Source: Ammoniphilus sp. CFH 90114 (GTDB lineage Bacteria > Bacillota > Bacilli > Aneurinibacillales > RAOX-1). Taken from it: a stretch of DNA of 53,528 bases. Shown here piece by piece: positions 8,275 to 16,351 of this stretch. Position 1 is the first letter of the stretch; the number at the start of each line of letters is the position of its first letter. The notes below the pieces were generated by a model that saw only the letters and a program-made list of their open reading frames with translations, was not told the DNA's origin and ran no database searches. Made by a program: the position numbers and the translations under genes. Where the stretch lies: NCBI RefSeq assembly GCF_004123195.1, contig NZ_SDLI01000005.1:140946-194473 (forward strand), given 5' to 3'.

Positions 8275-9552
8275 TTAAGATGAATGAACAGTCGCTTTAC
8301 GTCCTGAATCTTGACGCTTTTCCTTGAAAGAACTGACCCCAATCAAGCCAATCAGAGAGAAGATAACGGGACAGATGAAACCGTAGAAGTATCCATCAGT
8401 CATACTGCCTGAAGTAGTCTGAAAAAAATCCAATATCGTTCCAAAAATGCTTGGCAACAAGACAGCACTTAGAAATCCACCAGTATTTGCAAATCCGGAG
8501 ACAATGCCAGATTCTTTTATAGGAAAAGTTTGACGAACGAGAGCAAAAGTTAAGGCACTTGCCCCAAAACCAAAGCCAATGAGAAAGAAAAGCATAACGA
8601 CAACGGGAAAGGGCGGATTCCCACGAAAGAAAAGAAAGGAAGACCAACTTAATAAAATCGTGAAATGAACGATCACATAAGGTCGTTTAATGGTTTCTAA
8701 CTTGCTGGAAATCCAACTCGTTAGAGGAGCCCCGATTAACGCCCCAATAAGACCCATCATAATGAGCTGACTTGCGTCTGAACGTGTCATTCCATATACA
8801 CTCATCCCATAAGGTACTGCCCACGAACTAATAAACCCAATATACCCGCCGACAACGCCAAAGTGACAAAAGAATAAAGCCCATGCCTGCCGATCCGAAA
8901 ATGTTCTTTGTAATAAAGCCAATGTTCCTGCAAGCTTAAACTCCTTTTTTACGGATAGCGATTCGTTAGGAAAGATTTGTTTTGGTTTTTTTATGAGTAC
9001 AAAAGTAAGGAGAATTCCACAAAAACATAAGAGTAGTCCCGCTGAAAAAAATGCTGTCCTCCATCCAAGTAAGTTAATCCAGGCAGAGAAAGGAACTGTC
9101 GCCAAAAGAAAACCGAGGCTTCCTGTCATGCCTGCCAGACCAATTAATCGAACAAATTCCTTTACATTAAACCAATGGCTTAGAATTAACACCAGACTGA
9201 CCCAGATCGTCGCATCTCCTGTTCCCGTTAGGATCCTAGCGGAAAATAGGACCAATTCATGCGTGCCAAGACTGTAAAGGATGGTACCTAAACCCGTGAG
9301 TATGGCTCCTAAAATGAGAAAATAATTGGGCCCAAAATGATCTACTAAAATACCCATTGGAATTTGCAAACCAGTGTATACGAAAAATTGTATACTTGTC
9401 AGCAGCCCAATCGTTGATGCGGTTACATTAAAATCCCTCATGACTTGATCTGTAATCAGTCCCGGAGCGGTACGTTGGCTTGCCATTAATAAATAAGTAA
9501 ACAGTACAGAAGCAAATACAACCCATCTAAATCTGCTATTTTGTTTCTCCAA
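8275..9552 (-). CDS. Major facilitator superfamily transporter (nitrate/organic-anion type architecture)
   Basis: A membrane protein of about 425 residues with twelve hydrophobic segments. The first half holds TAPGLITDQVMRDFNVTASTIGLLTSIQFFVYTGLQIPMG and the loop motif LVDHFGPNYFL, followed by ARILTGTGDA; this pattern is common in MFS anion/organic acid and drug carriers. The substrate is unknown. The open frame reaches back to an ATG at 9639, but that codon has no ribosome site and would add a strongly basic non-membrane leader. A TTG at 9552-9550 lies ten bases after AGGAG and gives a normal MFS N-terminus, so I prefer it. Confidence 0.85.
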   Translation of the reverse strand: MEKQNSRFRWVVFASVLFTYLLMASQRTAPGLITDQVMRDFNVTASTIGLLTSIQFFVYTGLQIPMGILVDHFGPNYFLILGAILTGLGTILYSLGTHELVLFSARILTGTGDATIWVSLVLILSHWFNVKEFVRLIGLAGMTGSLGFLLATVPFSAWINLLGWRTAFFSAGLLLCFCGILLTFVLIKKPKQIFPNESLSVKKEFKLAGTLALLQRTFSDRQAWALFFCHFGVVGGYIGFISSWAVPYGMSVYGMTRSDASQLIMMGLIGALIGAPLTSWISSKLETIKRPYVIVHFTILLSWSSFLFFRGNPPFPVVVMLFFLIGFGFGASALTFALVRQTFPIKESGIVSGFANTGGFLSAVLLPSIFGTILDFFQTTSGSMTDGYFYGFICPVIFSLIGLIGVSSFKEKRQDSGRKATVHSS

Positions 9553-9750
9553 TGTATTTCTACTCCTGTAGTTTTTACTCTTATGTATATGGCTTCTATG
9601 TATTTTTTTATGAGCATAATCAGCAAAGTCCCTGATCATATTTAGTGCAATTGAAGTTCTATGACATCACTTACAATGAAAGAGCGATCCTATTGGCCAA
9701 GGAGAGGGATGATTTCCGCTTTACGTTTATTGCTTATGGGTGGCTTCTAA

Positions 9751-9847
9751 CTTAATAAGTTAACTCGTGATTAGTTCTTTTTCTACATCCACTATATAGC
9801 CTATTGGAGTCCAATATTTAGTCGAGAAATCAAGAAGATTTAATTAA
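9751..9847 (+). pseudogene. Decayed copy of the 3' end of the 6806-7273 membrane gene
   Basis: From 9751 to 9847 the DNA follows the last 100 or so bases of the membrane gene at 7169-7273, including the codons for GVQYLVEKSRRF, with a short deletion that breaks the frame and a TAG nearby. The similarity continues through the terminator to about 9906. No start or upstream part survives between 9640 and 9750. Confidence 0.75.
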
Positions 9848-9853
9848 GGATCA

Positions 9854-9883
9854 AACCTATGCTTTGAAGGGCATGGGTTTTTT
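9854..9883 (+). terminator. Terminator copy belonging to the decayed gene
   Basis: AACCTATGC pairs with GCATGGGTT over nine positions and six or more T residues follow. It is the counterpart of the hairpin at 7278-7310 and lies just upstream of the sensor kinase gene. Confidence 0.6.
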
Positions 9884-9934
9884 GTATTTCATGAAGTATA
9901 CTAAAATTGGTAATCGTTTACTTAGGAGGAAAAG

Positions 9935-11125
9935 ATGACCGAATTTACGAGGATACAAGCGTTGAGTAAGGTGTCTATCGCTTTAAGCACGACCTTAAGG
10001 CTCGATGAGGTGCTCTATAAGGCGATAGTGGAGTGCATTGAAACATTGAATTTTGATGCGGCGGTTATTTATTTGCTTGATGAGAATAAAGAATATTTTA
10101 TCGCCCAACACTTCTATGGGATTCCAACAGAAACGGTGAAGCACATGAAAAAACTTCCCACCGATAGCATTGGAGGGGTAGTTGCGGCGAGTGGGAAAAC
10201 GGTGGTAACGGAAGACTTGGGTCAATATTACCATCAAAGACCACAGCTTGAAGGATTCAAATCTCTGATGAGTGTTCCGATTCAAGTAAAGAAGAAAACG
10301 ATTGGAGTATTAGATGTATTCACGAAGGAGTATCGCGTGTTTGAGCCCGAAGATATCTCATTAATTGAGTCGATTGGTCTGCAGATTGGAGTCGCGAGTG
10401 AAAATGCCAAAACATTCTTAGAGTTAGAAGAAAGCAGACAATTAAACGCGGACTTATTAGCGATGCAAGTCGATATGCAGGAAAGAGAGCGGCAGCGAAT
10501 TGCACAGGAAATCCATGATTCTTTGAACCAATCCATGGTGGGGCTTTATTTCCATCTTCAATATTGTAGGGACGAAATCGACCGTTCACCGGATCACGTT
10601 CTAGCCGTATTGGACAAGCTGCTGTCCATGACCAAGGAAAATATTCAGGAGATACGCCAGATTATCTATGACTTGCACCCGGTTGCTCTAGAGAAATATG
10701 GGTTTTTAGGAGCGGTGGAAGAGTTGATTTCGAGGTACTCGCAACAAGGGTTAATGGAGATTGACCTGTACATTCAGGGAAATCCCAGCCGCTATCATGC
10801 CAAAGCCGAAATCTATCTTTACCGTGTGATTCAAGAGGCCATTAATAATATATATAAACACGCCCACACCAAGCAAGCCTCCGTGTCTATGTATTTTGAA
10901 TCCACAGAAGTTCGCATTCTTATTGAAGATCAAGGAATTGGATTTGATCTTACGCATAAGTTAAAGAATCGTGAAGCGTATGGATTACTAGGAATGAAAA
11001 GAAGAATAGATGATTTAAATGGAAGATTAACGATCACGAGTCAACCTGCTAAGGGAACGTGGATTGAAGTGTTATTAGATGGAGAACACCACCTAAGAAA
11101 GGATCGAGATCCACAAGATGATTAA
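9935..11125 (+). CDS. GAF-domain sensor histidine kinase, YhcY-like
   Basis: A 396-residue soluble kinase: a GAF domain (residues about 15-160), a HisKA_3 dimerisation part with the phospho-accepting His194 in QRIAQEIHDSLNQS, and an HATPase with N box (EAINNIYKHA, N304/N305), G1 (DQGIGFD, 332-338) and G2 (GLLGMKRR, 350-357). It has no membrane segment, so it should sense an internal signal through GAF and pass phosphate to the regulator encoded next. Start ATG follows AGGAGG. The gene overlaps the next by eight bases. The layout resembles B. subtilis YhcY-YhcZ. Confidence 0.9.
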   Translation: MTEFTRIQALSKVSIALSTTLRLDEVLYKAIVECIETLNFDAAVIYLLDENKEYFIAQHFYGIPTETVKHMKKLPTDSIGGVVAASGKTVVTEDLGQYYHQRPQLEGFKSLMSVPIQVKKKTIGVLDVFTKEYRVFEPEDISLIESIGLQIGVASENAKTFLELEESRQLNADLLAMQVDMQERERQRIAQEIHDSLNQSMVGLYFHLQYCRDEIDRSPDHVLAVLDKLLSMTKENIQEIRQIIYDLHPVALEKYGFLGAVEELISRYSQQGLMEIDLYIQGNPSRYHAKAEIYLYRVIQEAINNIYKHAHTKQASVSMYFESTEVRILIEDQGIGFDLTHKLKNREAYGLLGMKRRIDDLNGRLTITSQPAKGTWIEVLLDGEHHLRKDRDPQDD

Positions 11126-11741
11126 ACTTTATATAGCTGATGACCATAATATTGTTCGGGAAGGCTTGCATCTTCTCTTTAATCAGCCTCAATTCCAGGT
11201 CATTGGAGAATCTGGAGATGGGGAAACCGCTTGCCGAGAGATTAGAGAGTTAATGCCGGATGTGGCTCTGCTCGACGTAAGTATGCCTAAGAAGGATGGG
11301 ATCGAAGCGGCACGTGAGATCAAACAGCAACATCCTCATATGAAGGTGATTCTACTAACCATTTATACGGATGAAAAGTTTTTAGTAGAAGCCATGAGAG
11401 CGGGAGCAGATGGATATGTGTTGAAGACGATTGGTAGACTCGAATTGTTTGAGGCTATCGAAAAGGTGCTGCTCGGGGAACGATTCATTGATCCATCGCT
11501 TACGAAGCAGGCGCTCCTACATGTGATTCACTCGACTTCTCCTGAGGCGAACCTGTTGTCGAAACGCGAAAAAGACGTGCTGCAATTAATGGCAAAGGGA
11601 AAGACCAATAAAGAAATATCGAGCGAACTTTTTCTAGGAACGGATACGGTAAAAGAATACGTTACGAATGTAATCAAGAAATTATCCTGCAAAAATAGAA
11701 CCGAAGCCGTCGCCAAGGCCATTAGGAATCAATGGATCTAA
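11118..11741 (+). CDS. NarL/LuxR-type response regulator, YhcZ-like
   Basis: A 207-residue regulator with a receiver domain (acidic D8/D9, phospho-site D53 in LLDVSMP, T81, K103) and a LuxR-type helix-turn-helix near residues 141-205 (LSKREKDVLQLMAKGKTNKEIS and DTVKEYVTNVIKKL). It should be phosphorylated by the overlapping kinase and control transcription. A GC-rich inverted repeat stands five bases after the stop, and the oxidase-peptidase operon follows in the same direction 126 bases away, making that operon a natural target (inference). Confidence 0.92.
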   Translation: MIKLYIADDHNIVREGLHLLFNQPQFQVIGESGDGETACREIRELMPDVALLDVSMPKKDGIEAAREIKQQHPHMKVILLTIYTDEKFLVEAMRAGADGYVLKTIGRLELFEAIEKVLLGERFIDPSLTKQALLHVIHSTSPEANLLSKREKDVLQLMAKGKTNKEISSELFLGTDTVKEYVTNVIKKLSCKNRTEAVAKAIRNQWI

Positions 11742-11745
11742 CCTG

Positions 11746-11763
11746 CCCCCCTAAATAGGGGGG
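11746..11763. repeat. Perfect GC-rich inverted repeat CCCCCCTA-AA-TAGGGGGG
   Basis: Eight-base perfect arms are separated by AA between the regulator gene and the oxidase operon. No T run follows at once, so it is either a protein-binding site or a stabilising hairpin. A relative, CCCCCTTTTAGGGGG, lies at 14556-14570. Confidence 0.6.
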
Positions 11764-11867
11764 AGCAAACCCATGTTTAGGTGGTTGCCCTTCAGTAGTA
11801 AGTTTTTTACATTATTACTAATAGCATTTATCAGAATAATGGAACTGTTGAAGGGGCTGGAGCTATA

Positions 11868-13037
11868 ATGACCATGAATAAATACCATAGCGATGTGTTA
11901 ATTATTGGGGCAGGATCGATGGGAATGGCCGCGGGCTATTATCTAGCAAAGAAAGGGATCCAAACAGTTTTGTTAGATGCCTATGATCCTCCACATTTAC
12001 AGGGGAGCCATCACGGGGATACCCGATTATACCGTTATACCTACCCAGACCAAAGACCCTTTATCCCCCTTGCTTTGAGGGCGTTGGAATTATGGAAGGA
12101 GTTGGAGGCCCAAACGTCAGAACAGATTCTCGATCCAACGGGGGTGCTCAGCATCGGCATTGATGGTCCATCTTCCATGGAGGATAAGCTGGCGGCGGCT
12201 AGAGAATTTTCTCTGCCAGTGGAACGGTATTCAAGAGAGGAGATTCTAAAGAGATGGCCTGGATTCGTCCTGCCCGAATCGGCGGAAGGATTGCTAGAAA
12301 CCCAGGCTGGCATCTTATATCCGGAGAAAGCCATCCAGTCTTATCGTCAACTTGCCTTACAAGAGGGAGCCAAGCTGTTTCCTCATACCCGTGTAGAAAA
12401 AGTCACGTATCATGCTCATGGCGTAACCGTCCAAACGAAGGATCACATCTTTACCGCGGATAAACTACTTATTTGTGCGGGTGCTGGAAATCCGTCATTA
12501 GTAGGAGATCTGAAGCTCCCCATGAGAGTCATGCGAAAAGCGGTGGGATGGTTTGAGACGCAAGGAACGTTTTTCCATTCACCTGCCTTTCCAGGATTCG
12601 TGATCACCAAAGGAACGACAGATTATTACGGATTCCCTGACCGAGAAGGTGGGGGACTGAAAGTCGGACGCCATGATGGGGGGCAGGAAGTCCAGTTCGG
12701 TCATGAGATCCCTCCTTTCGGCAGCTTCACGGAGGATGAACAAGATTTGCGTCAATGCTTAGACACCTACATGCCGCAAGCATCCGGTCAGCTTCTGCGT
12801 GGATCTACCTGCTTGTACACGGTAACTCCTGATGAACATTTTATCGTCGACCGCCACCCGAATCATTCACATGTACTGCTTGCTGCCGGTTTTTCTGGCC
12901 ATGGGTTTAAGTTTGTGAGTGCCCTTGGGGAAGCGTTGAGCCAATTCCTGGTTGAAGGAAAGCCTGCGATTGATTTATCGTTGTTCTCCACCCGTCGCTT
13001 TCCCTCGTTGGAAGATATGGAATCAAGGAAAGGATGA
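11868..13037 (+). CDS. solA: Monomeric sarcosine oxidase / N-methyl amino acid oxidase
   Basis: A 389-residue flavoprotein of the monomeric sarcosine oxidase family, which oxidises N-methylated amino acids to the free amino acid, formaldehyde and hydrogen peroxide. The FAD-binding GAGSMG lies at residues 14-19. Cys315 in STCLYTVTPDEHF is the residue that carries covalent FAD in the family, and Lys265 and His269 in GLKVGRHDGG correspond to the oxygen-activating lysine and substrate-side histidine. The GSHHGDTRLYRYTY block and GFSGHGFKF end are also typical. Substrate (sarcosine, N-methyltryptophan or another) cannot be told. It is the first gene of an overlapping four-gene operon with peptidases, so it may process N-methyl residues freed from peptides. 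Confidence 0.9.
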   Translation: MTMNKYHSDVLIIGAGSMGMAAGYYLAKKGIQTVLLDAYDPPHLQGSHHGDTRLYRYTYPDQRPFIPLALRALELWKELEAQTSEQILDPTGVLSIGIDGPSSMEDKLAAAREFSLPVERYSREEILKRWPGFVLPESAEGLLETQAGILYPEKAIQSYRQLALQEGAKLFPHTRVEKVTYHAHGVTVQTKDHIFTADKLLICAGAGNPSLVGDLKLPMRVMRKAVGWFETQGTFFHSPAFPGFVITKGTTDYYGFPDREGGGLKVGRHDGGQEVQFGHEIPPFGSFTEDEQDLRQCLDTYMPQASGQLLRGSTCLYTVTPDEHFIVDRHPNHSHVLLAAGFSGHGFKFVSALGEALSQFLVEGKPAIDLSLFSTRRFPSLEDMESRKG

Positions 13038-14566
13038 GAGGATTGAACGAAACAATAGATTCGATAGAAGAACAATTTTTACGCTACATTAAAAAAATGA
13101 TGCAGATGAAAGAGGCAACCGATCTCATGTTTTGGGATCTGCGCACGGGGGCGCCGAGTAAGGGGGCATCCCTTCGCTCGGAAGCGTTAGGAACCATTTC
13201 CTCCATGATCTTTGAGATGTCAACCTCAAGCGAAATGAAATATTATTTAGAGGCTCTAACCGATCGCTCCTCCTATCCATCCTTGTCCCCCAGGACGAGA
13301 AGAATCATAGAAGAGGTCAAGAAAGAGTATGACCGAAATACGAGAATTCCAAGGGAAGAGTATCAAGCGTATATGAACGTCAAGTCGATTGCCACCACGG
13401 TGTGGGAAGAAGCAAAGATGAAATCAGACTTTACCATTTTTCAACCGTACCTAGAACAACTAGTGGAATGGAATAAACGCTTTATATCGTATTGGCGGAT
13501 AGAAGGTAAGAAGTACGATGCCTTGTTGCAGATTTATGATCCTGGGGTGACGGTAGATATCCTCGATGCAGTGACACACAAGCTGAAAGAAAACCTTCTT
13601 CCTCTTCTTAGAACGATTGGGTCAAGAGCCGAACCGAACACGAGTTTCTTATATCAGTCCTTTCCTAAGGAAAAACAAAAAATCTTGATCCATCATGTAT
13701 TACAAGAGATAGGGTATGATTTTGAACGCGGCCGTCTAGATGAATCCGTTCATCCCTTTGCCCTTACCATCAATCCACACGATGTTCGGGTGACGACCCA
13801 CTATCTTGAACAGGATTTTACCTATGGTTTATCTGGGGCCATTCATGAAGGAGGGCATGCCCTGTATGAGCAAAATATATCCCCCGACCTCATTGGCACC
13901 CCCCTATGTGAAGGGGCGTCCTGGGGAATGCACGAATCTCAGTCTCTTTTCTGGGAGAAAATGATTGGGCTGCATCCCGGCTTCTGTCGTCGTTATTATC
14001 CGTTGTTGCAAGAGCTTCAGCCGAATCCCTTTGAGAGGGTGGAATTCCAAGACTTTTACCGTGCTCTTCATGTCGTAAAACCCTCCTTCATTCGGGTAGA
14101 GGCGGATGAGTTGACCTATCCGTTCCATGTCATGATCCGTTATGAAATTGAAAAGGCCTTGTTCGAGGATCATCTCGAAGTCAAAGACCTGCTTCAGCTA
14201 TGGAATGAAAAAATGAAAGCAAACTTTGGCATCGTGCCTCTGACCGATCGTCAAGGTGTCCTGCAGGATATGCATTGGTCCATGGGACTATTCGGGCAGT
14301 TTCCTTCGTATCTACTAGGAATCTTATACGCAGCACAGTTCCGAAATACGATGATGAGAGAGCTACCGAACTTTCATCAACTCGTAAGTAACGGTGATTT
14401 AACCTCTATTCGAGAGTGGCTAAGTAAGAATGTGCACGTCCATGGGAAGATGAAAACACCGAATGAACTTTTACTAGACGTGACAGGGGAAGAGCTCAAT
14501 CCAGATCATCTCATTCGTTACTTTCAAGAAAAATATAGTGAGATCTATGAAATATCCCCCTTTTAG
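13034..14566 (+). CDS. Metallocarboxypeptidase, M32 (Taq) family
   Basis: A 510-residue enzyme with all the M32 marks: HPF at about 240-242, DVRVT at 250-254, the zinc motif HEGGH at 271-275, the third ligand glutamate in HESQS (E301), and the late IRVEADELTYPFH. M32 enzymes remove C-terminal residues from peptides in the cytoplasm using a divalent metal. The start ATG overlaps the stop of the oxidase gene as ATGA, so the two are translationally coupled. The length is normal for the family. Confidence 0.95.
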   Translation: MRGLNETIDSIEEQFLRYIKKMMQMKEATDLMFWDLRTGAPSKGASLRSEALGTISSMIFEMSTSSEMKYYLEALTDRSSYPSLSPRTRRIIEEVKKEYDRNTRIPREEYQAYMNVKSIATTVWEEAKMKSDFTIFQPYLEQLVEWNKRFISYWRIEGKKYDALLQIYDPGVTVDILDAVTHKLKENLLPLLRTIGSRAEPNTSFLYQSFPKEKQKILIHHVLQEIGYDFERGRLDESVHPFALTINPHDVRVTTHYLEQDFTYGLSGAIHEGGHALYEQNISPDLIGTPLCEGASWGMHESQSLFWEKMIGLHPGFCRRYYPLLQELQPNPFERVEFQDFYRALHVVKPSFIRVEADELTYPFHVMIRYEIEKALFEDHLEVKDLLQLWNEKMKANFGIVPLTDRQGVLQDMHWSMGLFGQFPSYLLGILYAAQFRNTMMRELPNFHQLVSNGDLTSIREWLSKNVHVHGKMKTPNELLLDVTGEELNPDHLIRYFQEKYSEIYEISPF

Positions 14567-14570
14567 GGGG
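14556..14570. repeat. Inverted repeat at the M32 stop codon
   Basis: CCCCCT and AGGGGG surround TTT; the stop codon lies inside the repeat and only a short T-rich tail follows. It may weaken read-through into the next gene, 90 bases away, or protect the upstream message. Confidence 0.45.
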
Positions 14571-14656
14571 TTTAATTATACTAAAATAACCCATAAAATT
14601 AAAATACGGAATTTTCTATAAAGATTGAAAAGTCGCTTAAAGGGGGCAAAAACGAG

Positions 14657-16351
14657 ATGCAAGCCAAAGAGCAGCTAGATCAGATAGCTGATGCCATATG
14701 GCAATTAAGACTAGACCGTGATCCCAATTTGACACGTAAACAGGGGCTCCCTGTGCAACATATTCCAAAAGGCAATCTAGAAGAAGCCGAAGCAGACCAG
14801 TCCTTTGCCAAGGAAAAGTTAAATCTAGTAAGACAGATTCAGAAAGAGGCCCTGCCTTATGAGGATCAGCTAACGTTAGATTTTATGGAGGATCAGCTTC
14901 AATGGATGGCTCGAAAAACGGAGATATGGTGGGCGGACTTTCCTGTCACCCCCTATACGGTGTATTGGCTCAAAACCTATGCTGTGGACTTGTTTGCCCC
15001 TTTTGTGATGAAGAACAAATACGATGCTGAGCTTTATTATAAGTTATTGATAGACTTTGGGGATGCGATCAAAGCTATGACATGCAAATTGGAGATGCAA
15101 GCTAATAAAGGCTGGTATCTACCGCTTCCCGCCCTTCATCCTATTCTTGCAATGTTAAAAAATTTAAAAGAGACGCTTCCCCTGTACTTGGAAGTTTCAG
15201 AAAGACGTACGCAGGCTTTGGAGCCGGCATGGGCCAAACGATGGATTCATAACGTCCAGCATGTGGTGAAGACGCAGGTCCAGCAAGAATTGCAGCGATT
15301 AATCACGTATTTAGCATCCGATGATTATCGGCTAAAATGTCCAGATCGGGTAGGGATGGGTCAGTATAAAGGTGGATTGGATACGTATCAACTCTATATT
15401 CGCATGAATGTGAGCTATGATATCGCGCCGGAGAAGATCCATGACATCGGCTTAGAGCAAGTCCATCTGTTGACGGAACAGATGAGAGAAGTGCGAGCTC
15501 AAATGAAATTTCATGGTTCAGAAAGTGATTTCCTTGAGCATATACGAGAGGCAGGCATCCTCTATGCGCAAAGCCCTGTAGAGGTAGAAGAGCGTTATCA
15601 ATACCATATGAGACGAATTGAACCCTTGATGAAAGACTACTTTTTGAAACTACCAGTGTCCGAATACTCGGTAAAACGATTAGACCCGGCACTTGAAGCG
15701 GGAATGACCTATGGATATTTTGAGGCTCCCTCTCTTTTACGCTCGGTAGGAACCTATCATTATAATGGATCAGGTCTAGAGACGAGACCCCAATTGACAG
15801 CGGCCACCTTAATCTACCATGAATTAATTCCAGGGCACCATCTACAAGTAGCTCTTCAGCATGAAAATCAACAATTACATCCGATTAGAAGAGAGACCTT
15901 GGAGTTAATCGGTTACTTAGAGGGGTGGGCGGAATATGGGGCAGGACTTCCTCGTGAGATGGGGCTGTACGATAATCCGTATGATTGGTATGGTCGACTC
16001 GTACATGAACGATTTATTTCGCAACGATTAGTCATTGATACGGGCATGAATGCTTTAGGCTGGTCCTTGCAGCAGGCCAGAGATTATATGAAAAAGACGA
16101 CGATAGAATCCGATGTCCAAATTGCATCGGAAACCCTCCGCTATTCGACGGATCTTCCTGCACAGGCTCTAAGCTATAGATTGGGATATTTAAAATTCAT
16201 GGAACTGAGGAACAGGGCGCAGCAAGGCTTGGGGGCGCGTTTTGATATCAAGCAATTTCACGATGCGGTCTTATCGACAGGGCCCTTGCCGCTTTCTATA
16301 TTAGAAGATCATGTGAAGCGGTTTATTCAACACAAGGGGGAATTAAATTGA
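14657..16351 (+). CDS. DUF885-family putative metallopeptidase
   Basis: A 564-residue protein with the DUF885 hallmark HELIPGHHLQ (H388, E389, H394, H395) followed by EGWAEYGAGL, a gluzincin-like zinc site. The family is little studied and is predicted to hydrolyse peptides; no signal peptide is seen, so it is cytoplasmic here. AAAGGGGGC precedes the start. The end overlaps the next gene by four bases (TTGA). Together with the M32 enzyme it gives the operon two different peptide-cutting enzymes next to an oxidase and a peptide-binding protein. Confidence 0.88.
   Translation: MQAKEQLDQIADAIWQLRLDRDPNLTRKQGLPVQHIPKGNLEEAEADQSFAKEKLNLVRQIQKEALPYEDQLTLDFMEDQLQWMARKTEIWWADFPVTPYTVYWLKTYAVDLFAPFVMKNKYDAELYYKLLIDFGDAIKAMTCKLEMQANKGWYLPLPALHPILAMLKNLKETLPLYLEVSERRTQALEPAWAKRWIHNVQHVVKTQVQQELQRLITYLASDDYRLKCPDRVGMGQYKGGLDTYQLYIRMNVSYDIAPEKIHDIGLEQVHLLTEQMREVRAQMKFHGSESDFLEHIREAGILYAQSPVEVEERYQYHMRRIEPLMKDYFLKLPVSEYSVKRLDPALEAGMTYGYFEAPSLLRSVGTYHYNGSGLETRPQLTAATLIYHELIPGHHLQVALQHENQQLHPIRRETLELIGYLEGWAEYGAGLPREMGLYDNPYDWYGRLVHERFISQRLVIDTGMNALGWSLQQARDYMKKTTIESDVQIASETLRYSTDLPAQALSYRLGYLKFMELRNRAQQGLGARFDIKQFHDAVLSTGPLPLSILEDHVKRFIQHKGELN

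Noticed and set aside
15303-15692. A 129-codon minus-strand open frame
   Set aside because: It is antisense to the DUF885 gene and has no ribosome site or recognisable domain.
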